In this document: positions 1 through 6,097 of the stretch, one piece after another
How the letters are laid out: every line of letters starts with the position of its first letter
How positions within the stretch are numbered: the stretch's first letter is position 1
Source: Erysipelotrichaceae bacterium
GTDB taxonomy: Bacteria > Bacillota_I > Bacilli_A > Erysipelotrichales > Erysipelotrichaceae
Length of the DNA stretch: 8,242 nucleotides
NCBI GenBank assembly: GCA_020026035.1
Contig: JAHHRC010000058.1
Coordinates: 1-8,242 of the forward strand
Reading direction: 5' to 3'
Notes under the pieces: model-generated
Told to the model about the DNA's origin: nothing
The model's input: only the letters and a program-made list of their open reading frames with translations
Databases searched by the model: none
Translations under genes and position numbers: made by a program

Positions 1-294
1 GTTCACATCACATTTCTGTGCTTGATTGATCCATGCAATTCCATATTCAACTTCCATAACCTTGTCATCTTTGACAATCCCAAGGTTTTCATATTCATCC
101 TTTTGTCGTTCATAACTCACATACGCTTCGTTATACGACGTAAAGGTATCTATAACCCTTTCCTCATTTGCAAAATCAACGACTTGATACACTTCTTGTG
201 TTTCTTCTTCCGCATGTACATAACTTGTTTGCAAAAACAAGCCTACACTTAACGTACATACGATTCTTTTCTTTAATTTCTTACGTTTTAACAT
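1..294 (-). CDS. Exported protein of unknown function, N-terminal part (runs off the window)
   Basis: The first 98 codons of a minus-strand gene are open from an ATG at 294 to the window edge, so the gene is cut at its 3' end. Residues 1-28 form a clear Sec signal peptide: a very basic start (MLKRKKLKKR), a hydrophobic core (IVCTLSVGLF) and a likely type I cleavage site after YVHA, followed by a run of Glu. No lipobox Cys is placed for lipoprotein processing. The mature part seen so far is soluble, rich in Glu, Asp, Tyr and Val, with alternating aromatic and charged residues (VYQVVDFANEE, then FTSYNEAYVSYERQKDEYENLG). I do not recognise a family. Such N-terminal segments occur on secreted or surface proteins, but no function can be given. 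The ribosome binding site AGGAAGG lies unusually close to the ATG. The opposite-strand frame at 22-252 is a shadow of this gene. Confidence 0.75.
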   Translation of the reverse strand, partial: MLKRKKLKKRIVCTLSVGLFLQTSYVHAEEETQEVYQVVDFANEERVIDTFTSYNEAYVSYERQKDEYENLGIVKDDKVMEVEYGIAWINQAQKCDVN

Positions 295-343
295 ACCTTC
301 CTATTTTACCACAAATCACACCTTTTGACTTGCATTAGAGCTC

Positions 344-361
344 ATATTTCGTGTGAAATAT
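344..361. repeat. 7+7 inverted repeat upstream of the exported-protein gene
   Basis: ATATTTC at 344-350 is followed after GTGT by its exact reverse complement GAAATAT at 355-361. It lies about 50 bp upstream of the start codon at 294 and downstream of the metQ terminator, so it belongs to the promoter region of the exported-protein gene. On the minus strand a possible -10 (TCTAAT) lies just downstream of the repeat, with no good -35. It could be an operator or chance AT-rich dyad symmetry. Confidence 0.3.
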
Positions 362-380
362 CCCATGATTGAGCCATTTT

Positions 381-412
381 ACAAAGAAAAACAGGAGGTC
401 TTGCCCCCTGTT
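381..412 (-). terminator. Intrinsic terminator of the metNIQ operon
   Basis: Read on the minus strand, AACAGGGGG (412-404) pairs with CCTCCTGTT (398-390) around a 5-nt loop, giving nine pairs including one G-U. It is followed directly by TTTCTTTG after the last two T of the stem. It begins 6 bases after the metQ TGA stop, so it ends the methionine transport transcript. Confidence 0.85.
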
Positions 413-418
413 AAGTGC

Positions 419-1240
419 TCACTTAGATACCGGTAATACCGATCCATTGGACCATTTGGATTCAATGAAGCTTTTAATTGTGTCAGAAGTTAAAGCATCA
501 ATCAAAGCCCGTAACTTTGGATTGTTCGCATCTTCACTGCGACATGCCACAATGTTCGCATATGGATTATCACTACTTGCTGTTTCAAGAATCACTGCAT
601 CTTCACTTGGATTTAGTCCAGCTTGAATGGCATAGTTTCCATTGATGGCAACTAAGTCACCTTCTTCTTGTTCAAATGAGGCAACTAATAGTTCTGGTTT
701 TACTTCCTTAAACACAAGGTTCAATGGATTTTCATCAATATCACTCACGGTTGCACTCATCGCATCTACACCATCTTTTAAAGTAAGTAAGTCATGGTCT
801 TCTAAGATCGCAAGAATTCTTCCGTGATCTGCAATTGAGTTGGAAATAATAATCGTTGCCCCATCGTTTAAATCATTCACATCTTTTACAACCTTTGAAT
901 AGAAGCCAAATGGTTCAATATGAACAGCTCCAAGACTGACTAAGTCATAACCATTTTGACTTGTTTCATGGTTGAAGAATGGAATGTGTTGGAAGAAGTT
1001 CGCATCGGCATCTTTCGAATTCACCGCTTCATTTGGCATGTAGTAATCATCTGTTTCAATGATTTCTAAATCATAGCCCTTTTCCTTTAGAAGTGGTTTT
1101 ACTTCTTCTAAAAGAATCGCATGTGGATTCGCTGTTGCGACTACCTTAATGCTTGAATCATTGGATTCACTTGCCTGTTTTGAACATCCTACAAGTGATA
1201 GAGTTACAAACGCTGCACATAAAATACGTAGTAGTTTCAT
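419..1240 (-). CDS. metQ: Methionine ABC transporter substrate-binding lipoprotein MetQ (NlpA family)
   Basis: This 273-residue lipoprotein captures methionine outside the membrane and hands it to the MetI permease. The signal peptide ends in a lipobox, LVGC, with Cys19 as the lipidation site. The NlpA/MetQ fold is shown by ANFFQH (80-85), the HGR segment with Arg141, DENPLNL (169-175), ING with Asn200, and PYANIVACR (226-234). Gly140-Arg141 and Asn200 match positions that contact methionine in known MetQ proteins. The ATG at 1240 is chosen because AAGGAG sits 6 bases upstream; an in-frame ATG six codons earlier overlaps that site and has none of its own. The usual family motif PND-x-x-N before GR is replaced by SNSIADH, a divergence that might tune specificity. 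It is the last gene of the operon under the AUG-specifier T-box. Other NlpA-family ligands are possible, but methionine is by far the best supported. Confidence 0.93.
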   Translation of the reverse strand: MKLLRILCAAFVTLSLVGCSKQASESNDSSIKVVATANPHAILLEEVKPLLKEKGYDLEIIETDDYYMPNEAVNSKDADANFFQHIPFFNHETSQNGYDLVSLGAVHIEPFGFYSKVVKDVNDLNDGATIIISNSIADHGRILAILEDHDLLTLKDGVDAMSATVSDIDENPLNLVFKEVKPELLVASFEQEEGDLVAINGNYAIQAGLNPSEDAVILETASSDNPYANIVACRSEDANNPKLRALIDALTSDTIKSFIESKWSNGSVLPVSK

Positions 1241-1269
1241 AATGTTCTCCTTTTTCAATTTTCTTTTAC

Positions 1270-1923
1270 TTATCGATGATCAATCTTTTTGACAATCGCA
1301 TCACCAACCCATTGGATCAAAAAGACCAATAAGACAATGATGATTGTGGATGTGTATAACACTGCATTGTTACGTCGTGCATAGCCATAGGTATAAGCCA
1401 AATAGCCAAGCCCTCCAGCTCCAATCGCACCTGCCATTGCCGTATAGCCGATTAAGGAAATCGCTGTAACGGTAATCCCAGATACTAAGGAAGGAAGTGA
1501 CTCTTTGATTAATACCTTACGAATGATTTCGCTATGACTTGCACCCATTGACTTCGCAGCTTCAATGGTTCCATGGTTGACTTCTTGAAAGGCAATGACA
1601 CACATTCGTGCATAGAATGGTGTGCTTGCAAGAATCAATGAAGGTAAAGCAGCACTCGCACCAAGCATCGTTCCAACAAGTGCCTTGGTTAATGGAATGA
1701 CTAGAATCAACAGAATAATGAAGGGAATTGCCCGTAATACATTGACAATCGCATCAACAATTCGATTCAAGACCTTATGTTCAAATAGTCCATTGCTTGA
1801 TGTCGCAAAGATTAAAATCCCAATCAATAGCCCAAAGATCGTCGCAAACAACAAGGACACAAAGGTCATATAGACCGTTTCATACACCGCCTCTAACAAT
1901 TGATTTACATCTAATCCACTCAT
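1270..1923 (-). CDS. metI: Methionine ABC transporter permease MetI
   Basis: This 217-residue integral membrane protein is the permease half of the methionine importer and works as a homodimer on MetN. About five hydrophobic segments are visible, near residues 15-40, 55-80, 87-110, 145-172 and 188-210. The cytoplasmic EAA coupling loop is clear at 121-129 (EAAKSMGAS) followed by EIIRKVLIKESLPSL, the standard contact with the ATPase. Length is typical for MetI. Its ATG overlaps the metN stop as ATGA, and a GGAGG site lies 7 bases upstream inside the end of metN, so the two genes are translationally coupled. metQ follows 29 bases after its stop. Confidence 0.95.
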   Translation of the reverse strand: MSGLDVNQLLEAVYETVYMTFVSLLFATIFGLLIGILIFATSSNGLFEHKVLNRIVDAIVNVLRAIPFIILLILVIPLTKALVGTMLGASAALPSLILASTPFYARMCVIAFQEVNHGTIEAAKSMGASHSEIIRKVLIKESLPSLVSGITVTAISLIGYTAMAGAIGAGGLGYLAYTYGYARRNNAVLYTSTIIIVLLVFLIQWVGDAIVKKIDHR

Positions 1924-2942
1924 GCAAGTACCTCCACTTCTACTTTCAAGCTCTTTAATACTTCAATAAAGCGTTCATATTCCTCTTTTTCTCCATGGTA
2001 GATATGCAAATACGTTGCCCCATAGATTCCACCTTGTGTAGATGACATGTTACTTTCAACGATGGATACCGGAAAACTTACGGACCGAATCGCTGTTGCG
2101 ATAATTGCCTCTTCGGTATTATCGCCTGTATAACTTACACGAAGTAATAATCCATTTGGAAAGCTCTTCTTTAGTCGTGCTTGTGTTTCCTCAAAGGTTT
2201 CGCATGGATCTAAGTTTTGTACAAACTTCTTTGTGACTGGATGTTGTGGTCTTGCAAATAAGTCCCTCACCGTTCCTTCTTCAACGACTTTTCCATCACT
2301 CATAACCGCCATCTTATGACAAATGTTTTGCACCACTTCCATTTGGTGGGTAATTAAGACAATCGTAATCTTCATCTTCTCATTGATGACTTTTAGTAAG
2401 GCAAGTATTTGTTCGGTCGTTTCAGGATCTAGTGCCGATGTTGCTTCATCACAAAGTAGAATCGAAGGTCGATTTGCGAGTGCCCTTGCAATGCCAACAC
2501 GCTGTTTTTGGCCACCTGATAAATTCGCCGGATAGACATCTTCCTTTCCATCAAGACCAACTAAGTGTACTAACTCAATGGCTCGCTTTCTTCGTTCGTC
2601 TTTGTTCAATCCAGCAATCTCTAATGGTAGTTCAATGTTTTCAAGTACCGTTCTTGACCACAACAAATTGAAATGCTGGAAGATCATACCAATCTGTTGT
2701 CGTTTTTGATTGAGTTCTTTTTTACTTAGCGTACTTATATCTACTCCATCAATCAAAATAGACCCACTGCTTTGTGTTTCAAGTTGATTGAGTAAGCGAA
2801 CAAGGGTTGATTTCCCTGCCCCGGAATACCCAATGATTCCATAAATCTCACCATCTTGAATGGTAAGACTCACTCCATTCAAAGCATGGGTTTGAATCTT
2901 TTTATTTTGAAATGTTTTTGTGACATCTTTGATTTCTATCAT
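1920..2942 (-). CDS. metN: Methionine ABC transporter ATP-binding protein MetN
   Basis: This 340-residue ATPase drives methionine uptake through MetI at the inner face of the membrane. The nucleotide-binding domain is complete: Walker A GYSGAGKST (38-46), Q-loop Gln89 in IFQHFNLL, signature LSGGQ (141-145), Walker B ILLCDE (161-166), D-loop SALD and switch His199. From about residue 265 a C-terminal NIL domain (ACT-like, LLLRVSYTG onward) follows; in characterised MetN proteins this domain binds methionine and inhibits transport (trans-inhibition). I chose the ATG at 2942 because AAGGGGG lies 8 bases upstream and MIEIKDVTKTF is the normal N-terminus; an ATG eight codons earlier lies upstream of that site. 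It is the first gene of metNIQ, about 20 bases after the T-box terminator, so its expression should follow tRNA-Met charging. Confidence 0.96.
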   Translation of the reverse strand: MIEIKDVTKTFQNKKIQTHALNGVSLTIQDGEIYGIIGYSGAGKSTLVRLLNQLETQSSGSILIDGVDISTLSKKELNQKRQQIGMIFQHFNLLWSRTVLENIELPLEIAGLNKDERRKRAIELVHLVGLDGKEDVYPANLSGGQKQRVGIARALANRPSILLCDEATSALDPETTEQILALLKVINEKMKITIVLITHQMEVVQNICHKMAVMSDGKVVEEGTVRDLFARPQHPVTKKFVQNLDPCETFEETQARLKKSFPNGLLLRVSYTGDNTEEAIIATAIRSVSFPVSIVESNMSSTQGGIYGATYLHIYHGEKEEYERFIEVLKSLKVEVEVLA

Positions 2943-2960
2943 GTTCCATTCCCCCTTATA

Positions 2961-2990
2961 AAACAAAAAATCCTTACAACTATGTAAGGA
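2961..2990 (-). terminator. Regulated terminator of the methionine T-box
   Basis: On the minus strand TCCTTACA (2990-2983) pairs perfectly with TGTAAGGA (2978-2971) around a TAGT loop, then TTTTTTGTTTT. This is an 8-bp perfect stem with a T-tract. Its 5' arm contains CCTTA (2989-2985), which can instead pair with TAAGG (3016-3012) next to the T-box sequence, so terminator and antiterminator exclude each other. Confidence 0.92.
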
Positions 2991-3215
2991 CGAATCTTCT
3001 CCGTGTTACCACCTTAACTTTATCTATACCTTGCAATATAGACCTCAACGAGTACTACCATACCCTTGTTTGATAACGTAAACAACACGTCAAGCATTAC
3101 TCTTCCTTCATGCAATGCAGCTCCAAGACCATGTTCACTCATCCAGTGTGTACCTTGTTTCACCAAGCCAAGGCTCTCTACAACTCTTAGATGCGTTACT
3201 CTTCTTTTCTTTGCT
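2961..3215 (-). promoter_or_regulatory. T-box riboswitch with AUG (methionine) specifier upstream of metNIQ
   Basis: Minus-strand leader RNA that senses uncharged tRNA. The conserved T-box AAGGTGGTAACACGG is at 3015-3001; its TGGT bulge (3011-3008) is complementary to an ACCA tRNA end, fitting a discriminator A as in tRNA-Met. UAAGG (3016-3012) pairs with CCUUA (2989-2985) to form the antiterminator, competing with the terminator at 2990-2971. Stem I is recognisable from TAGAGAGCC (3180-3172) and the distal GGTGAAAC region. On its 3' side the specifier loop reads GAAC-ATG-G, with ATG at 3132-3130, followed by the usual CTTGGAGC. Further stems fit GCATT/AATGC (3118-3094) and CTATA/TATAG near 3042-3025. 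A SAM riboswitch was considered and does not fit. The exact 5' boundary is uncertain by about 10 bases. Confidence 0.93.
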
Positions 3216-3223
3216 TTATGAAT

Positions 3224-3254
3224 ACTATATTAATCATAACCGAACGGATGTCAA
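3224..3254 (-). promoter_or_regulatory. Candidate sigma-A promoter of the metNIQ operon
   Basis: Minus strand: a perfect -35 TTGACA is at 3254-3249. Two -10 options follow: TAATAT (3232-3227, 16-bp spacer) or TATAGT (3229-3224, 19-bp spacer). Either would start transcription around 3216-3221, just ahead of T-box Stem I, which supports the call. The exact -10 is not settled. Confidence 0.7.
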
Positions 3255-3302
3255 ACATTTCACAGTCTTATCACTTTCTTTCACGTAACAACCTTTTCCA
3301 TA

Positions 3303-3332
3303 AGTTTTTCTTATAGATGTTTTAAGAAAACT
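3303..3332. repeat. Imperfect inverted repeat in the ftsZ-metN intergenic region
   Basis: AGTTTTTCTTA (3303-3313) faces TAAGAAAACT (3323-3332): ten pairs with one bulged base and a 9-base loop. No T-tract follows on either strand, so it is not a classical terminator. It sits immediately beside the perfect palindrome at 3334-3353 and about 50 bp upstream of the met promoter -35. Confidence 0.4.
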
Positions 3333-3333
3333 G

Positions 3334-3353
3334 TTTGTTGGAATTCCAACAAA
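3334..3353. repeat. Perfect 20-bp palindrome between the ftsZ terminator and the met promoter
   Basis: The half-site TTTGTTGGAA is followed with no spacer by its exact reverse complement TTCCAACAAA. A contiguous 20-bp perfect palindrome is more than expected for a random 120-bp spacer. It lies 13 bases past the T-tract of the ftsZ terminator and roughly 80 bp upstream of the met -35. It may be a binding site for a dimeric regulator or a DNA structure element; it has no T-tract, so a terminator role is unlikely. Confidence 0.5.
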
Positions 3354-3365
3354 GACGAAACCATA

Positions 3366-3398
3366 GAAAAAAGTGCCTCGTATTTCTACAAGACACTT
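3366..3398 (-). terminator. Intrinsic terminator downstream of ftsZ
   Basis: On the minus strand AAGTGTCTTGTA (3398-3387) pairs with TACGAGGCACTT (3382-3371) around a GAAA tetraloop: twelve pairs including two G-U. It is followed by TTTTC after the stem. It starts 28 bases after the ftsZ stop codon and separates the ftsAZ transcript from metNIQ. Confidence 0.92.
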
Positions 3399-3426
3399 AC
3401 ATCAATCGATTGTATTCTACCGTTTC

Positions 3427-4530
3427 TTATGGACGGAAGAAGTTTGGAATTGAGGAATCTTCGTCATCTTCTTCGATGCTTACTTCTTCTTTGAAGCTTA
3501 GAGATTCTTCTACTGGTTCAACGACTACACCAGAGTTTGCATACACTGGGCTAGCTTCGTTTGCTGGACGATCTGTTGCAATCATTGTTGCCTTTGGAAG
3601 ATCAAATCCAGTTGCGATTACAGTAACGATGATTGCTTCACCGATCTTATCGTTGATAGCCACACCGAAGATAATATCTACATCAGATCCTGTCGCTTCA
3701 CGGATGCAGTCAACTGCTTCTTGTGCATCGTAAGCAGACATGCTAGCTCCACCTGTTACGTTAACGATGGCACTACGTGCACCAGAGATTTGTGCTTCAA
3801 GAAGTGGACATTGAATTGCCTTTTCAGCAGCTTCACGTGCCTTACCTTCACCAGAAGACATACCGATACCGATCAATGCGGAACCTTGTCCTTCCATAAC
3901 AGACTTAATATCTGCGAAGTCTAGGTTGATCATTGCAGGTACTGCAATTAGGTCTGTAATTGTTTGAACACCTTGACGTAGGATGTTGTCTGCTTCCTTG
4001 AATGCATCTTCGAATGGAATGTGTCCGATAACTTCAAGAACCTTGTTGTTGGAAATGATGATTAGGGAATCAACATATTCCTTTAGTTGTTCAAGACCTT
4101 GTTCAGCTTGAACCATTCTCTTGCGTCCTTCGAATAGGAATGGCTTTGTAACGATACCTACTGTTAGACATCCAAGTTCTTTTGCAATCTTAGCGAACAA
4201 TGGAGAAGCACCTGTACCAGTTCCTCCACCAAGTCCAGCTGTTAAGAAGACCATGTCAGCGCCTTCCATAGCCTGACGAATTTCTTCTTCACTTTCAACG
4301 GCAGCCTTACGACCATTGTCTGGGTTACCACCAGCTCCTAGTCCTGCTTTTCCTAGTTGAATTTTGTTTTGTACTGGAGAAATGTCCAAAGCTTGAAGAT
4401 CTGTGTTTGCTACATAGAATTCAACCCCTTGTACACCTTCCTGCACCATGCGGTTAACAGCGTTGCTACCTGCTCCACCAATACCGAATACTTTAATCTT
4501 TGCGATTTGGTTATATGCTAAATCTGCCAT
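3427..4530 (-). CDS. ftsZ: Cell division GTPase FtsZ
   Basis: This 367-residue tubulin homologue polymerises into the Z-ring at midcell. The GTPase domain is complete: GIGGAGSNAVNRM (16-28), ANTD (41-44), the tubulin signature GLGGGTGTGASP (99-110), and the catalytic T7 loop NLDFADIKSVM (202-212). The globular core ends near IATGFD (305-310). It is followed by a short, strongly acidic linker (EEDDEDSS) and the conserved C-terminal peptide, here IPNFFRP (361-367), a variant of the usual IPxFLR that binds FtsA and SepF. Length is close to the family norm. The start has GAGAGGG 9 bases upstream, inside the 17-base gap after ftsA, so the two are cotranscribed. A plus-strand frame at 3335-3733 is a shadow of its acidic tail. 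Confidence 0.97.
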   Translation of the reverse strand: MADLAYNQIAKIKVFGIGGAGSNAVNRMVQEGVQGVEFYVANTDLQALDISPVQNKIQLGKAGLGAGGNPDNGRKAAVESEEEIRQAMEGADMVFLTAGLGGGTGTGASPLFAKIAKELGCLTVGIVTKPFLFEGRKRMVQAEQGLEQLKEYVDSLIIISNNKVLEVIGHIPFEDAFKEADNILRQGVQTITDLIAVPAMINLDFADIKSVMEGQGSALIGIGMSSGEGKAREAAEKAIQCPLLEAQISGARSAIVNVTGGASMSAYDAQEAVDCIREATGSDVDIIFGVAINDKIGEAIIVTVIATGFDLPKATMIATDRPANEASPVYANSGVVVEPVEESLSFKEEVSIEEDDEDSSIPNFFRP

Positions 4531-4547
4531 AAATCAATTACCCTCTC

Positions 4548-5810
4548 TTATTTCTTCCCATCAAATAATATACCTTTGAGTTTTTTTGTGATTGTGTCCT
4601 CTGGATTACCTGCCGCTCGGTTTTCTCGATACGAAACAGAACGGATAAATTGGTCCATATCCAGACTGTTGTCGGTATATCCTGTAATTGGAAGCTTGTC
4701 TTTATATGCATAGAACAAGCCAAGACATGCAGTTAAACCTGCATTGCGTCCCCCAAGTGTTTCTGGGATGTAATTACGTACTTCACAATGTAAACGGCTC
4801 GCTAACACATGGTCTAAGCCCTGCATTTCGCCGCCTTCGCCTGTAATAATAACAGTAGTCGCCCCAGCTTGCAAGATTTGAGCGCAGAAATTCGCGATAC
4901 TTTCAACCCATTCTTGAATTTTCGGGGATACGATTTCATATAATTCTTGTTCTAAAATCTTTCTTGGACCACTTTCATCCTGCCAAATGTAGACTGGATG
5001 ATTACTAAACTTCTCACCATCGAGCTGAATGCTATACTTGATTAACTCGGCAACTTTATCACGTTGTAAGCCATATTTTTCAACCACCGGCTCACAGAAT
5101 GCCCCAAGTCCTGCATCTAATACCATTGCACTCCGTAATCTTCCACCCGATAGTAATCCAAGTGTTGTGGATTGACGTTCCATCTTTAAGACCACAACGT
5201 TTTGATCCACTGCTTGGTTGAATAGTGCTGCTTCTTTGCAACAACCATAGACATCCAAGTAAAGGTCCATGACCTTAAGACCTGCATCTTCAACACACTT
5301 TACAAGTTCGAAAGATAGTTTTCGATCGGCACAAAGTAAATCGATATCTACGGTCAATTCCTTTGCCTTTTCGCCGATTGGGATTCTTCTTGTGGAGATT
5401 CCATTTACCGTGTATTTGACACAAACCGTCTGAATCAATGCGTAGTTCTTTCCAACGTTTACCGCCTGTGCCTTTCTGATTGCTTCACGAATGTCTTCGA
5501 CTGTGATCGTATCATCAAAGCCTGTTACTTGAACTGTAGACTTCAATGCATAACGTTTCATATTGTATGAAGGCACACCAAGAATAATACTCTTGATCGG
5601 CGCACCAATCATTCGTTCCGCTTCAATCGACGCTTCTTGAATCGCATGGACAATACCCTTGTGGTCAATTACGGTATTTCCACTGACACCATTTACGGAA
5701 ATACGTTCCACTTTGATAATATTGAAACGGGTATTAAAGAATTCCCCAACAATCAGTCGCACTTCATGATCGGCAATTTCTACTGCCGCAAATATCTGCT
5801 TGTCGTTCAC
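4548..5810 (-). CDS. ftsA: Divergent cell division protein FtsA
   Basis: This actin-family protein anchors FtsZ filaments to the membrane. The GTG at 5810 is chosen: AAGGAG lies 8 bases upstream, and the resulting NDKQIFAAVEIADHEVRLIVGE aligns with the usual FtsA N-terminus. An ATG six codons earlier lies upstream of that site and has no site of its own. The result is 420 residues, a normal length. The FtsA fold is supported by VNGVSGNTVIDHKGI (39-53), ILGVPSYNMKRY (76-87), the adenosine motif TGEGGEMQGL (323-332) and a C-terminal amphipathic membrane helix ITKKLKGILF (407-416). The phosphate motifs are degenerate. Phosphate-1 reads VEIADHEVR (10-18) where D-x-G-S/T is usual. Phosphate-2 reads VLKMERQSTTL (207-217) where D-x-G-G-G-T-T is usual, so the metal-binding Asp is lost. 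Nucleotide use may be altered. ftsZ follows 17 bases downstream, which secures the identity. Confidence 0.9.
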   Translation of the reverse strand: MNDKQIFAAVEIADHEVRLIVGEFFNTRFNIIKVERISVNGVSGNTVIDHKGIVHAIQEASIEAERMIGAPIKSIILGVPSYNMKRYALKSTVQVTGFDDTITVEDIREAIRKAQAVNVGKNYALIQTVCVKYTVNGISTRRIPIGEKAKELTVDIDLLCADRKLSFELVKCVEDAGLKVMDLYLDVYGCCKEAALFNQAVDQNVVVLKMERQSTTLGLLSGGRLRSAMVLDAGLGAFCEPVVEKYGLQRDKVAELIKYSIQLDGEKFSNHPVYIWQDESGPRKILEQELYEIVSPKIQEWVESIANFCAQILQAGATTVIITGEGGEMQGLDHVLASRLHCEVRNYIPETLGGRNAGLTACLGLFYAYKDKLPITGYTDNSLDMDQFIRSVSYRENRAAGNPEDTITKKLKGILFDGKK

Positions 5811-5868
5811 CGTCAAAACTCCTTCCATATATACATCTTTTATTTTAACACAAATACGCGTCTGAAAG

Positions 5869-5887
5869 TATGTATTTTAGATACATA
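5869..5887. repeat. 7+7 inverted repeat in the ftsA promoter region
   Basis: TATGTAT (5869-5875) and its exact reverse complement ATACATA (5881-5887) flank TTTAG. The dyad covers the candidate ftsA -10 (TAAAAT, 5879-5874 on the minus strand) about 60 bp upstream of the GTG start. A dimeric regulator bound here would block that promoter. The site is AT-rich, so chance is possible. Confidence 0.35.
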
Positions 5888-5904
5888 GGAACACCTATTT
5901 ACAA
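5874..5904 (-). promoter_or_regulatory. Candidate promoter of ftsA-ftsZ
   Basis: Minus strand: TTGTAA (5904-5899) as -35 and TAAAAT (5879-5874) as -10, separated by 19 bp, which is longer than ideal. Transcription would start near 5867 and give a leader of about 55 nt with the AAGGAG site at its end. No better promoter is obvious in the 321-bp gap, and the divergent rpmB means ftsA needs a promoter here. Confidence 0.4.
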
Positions 5905-5984
5905 AAAATTTACTACCATTCCTTCAAGCAGTAAAATATGCCATGAATTTCTCTTTGAAAAAGATATGTTTTTATCGGTAAACA

Positions 5985-5993
5985 TGATACAAT
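5985..5993 (+). promoter_or_regulatory. Candidate extended -10 promoter reading toward rpmB
   Basis: TGATACAAT combines an extended TG element with TACAAT as a -10. A -35 at the right spacing is poor (TATGTT, 5965-5970). The expected start would be near 5999-6001, exactly at the first base of the hairpin at 5998-6047. It could be a second rpmB promoter or that of a small RNA. Confidence 0.35.
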
Positions 5994-5997
5994 CATC

Positions 5998-6047
5998 AAG
6001 AACTTCACTTATTTCTACCGATGCAAAGAAATCAAGAATAAGTTCTT
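5998..6047 (+). repeat. Two-part hairpin upstream of rpmB
   Basis: AAGAACTT (5998-6005) pairs exactly with AAGTTCTT (6040-6047). Inside it, after a 5/7-base internal loop, ATTTCT (6011-6016) pairs exactly with AGAAAT (6027-6032) around a 10-base loop. Immediately after it, TCAG-TGTTAT-CTGA-TTTTT (6048-6066) resembles a weak 4-bp terminator. The element lies before the proximal rpmB promoter at 6069, so it is either part of a longer rpmB leader or a separate short transcript. No coding function is apparent. Confidence 0.4.
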
Positions 6048-6068
6048 TCAGTGTTATCTGATTTTTAG

Positions 6069-6097
6069 TTGCAATTCACAAAAAGTCATGATAATCT
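6069..6097 (+). promoter_or_regulatory. Candidate proximal promoter of rpmB
   Basis: TTGCAA (6069-6074) and TAATCT (6092-6097) are separated by 17 bp, and a TG lies one base upstream of the -10 (extended -10). Transcription would begin near 6104, giving a very short leader that holds the AAGGAGG at 6117-6123. Confidence 0.6.

Noticed and set aside
369..626. Plus-strand open frame over the metQ terminator and metQ 3' end
   Set aside because: Antisense shadow of metQ with no ribosome binding site; it also spans the metQ terminator hairpin.
2961..3215. SAM riboswitch (S-box) as the metNIQ leader
   Set aside because: The leader has the T-box AAGGTGGTAACACGG, a GAGAG Stem I element and an AUG specifier, none of which belong to an S-box.
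3335..3733. 132-codon plus-strand open frame with a serine run
   Set aside because: It is antisense to the ftsZ 3' end; the serine run is the complement of the acidic linker codons.
4548..5828. ATG at 5828 as the ftsA start
   Set aside because: The AAGGAG site lies downstream of it and is correctly spaced for the GTG at 5810, which gives the usual FtsA N-terminus.
5870..6061. 63-codon plus-strand open frame in the ftsA-rpmB gap
   Set aside because: No convincing ribosome binding site, AT-driven composition, and it crosses the dyad and hairpin elements; no recognisable protein features.
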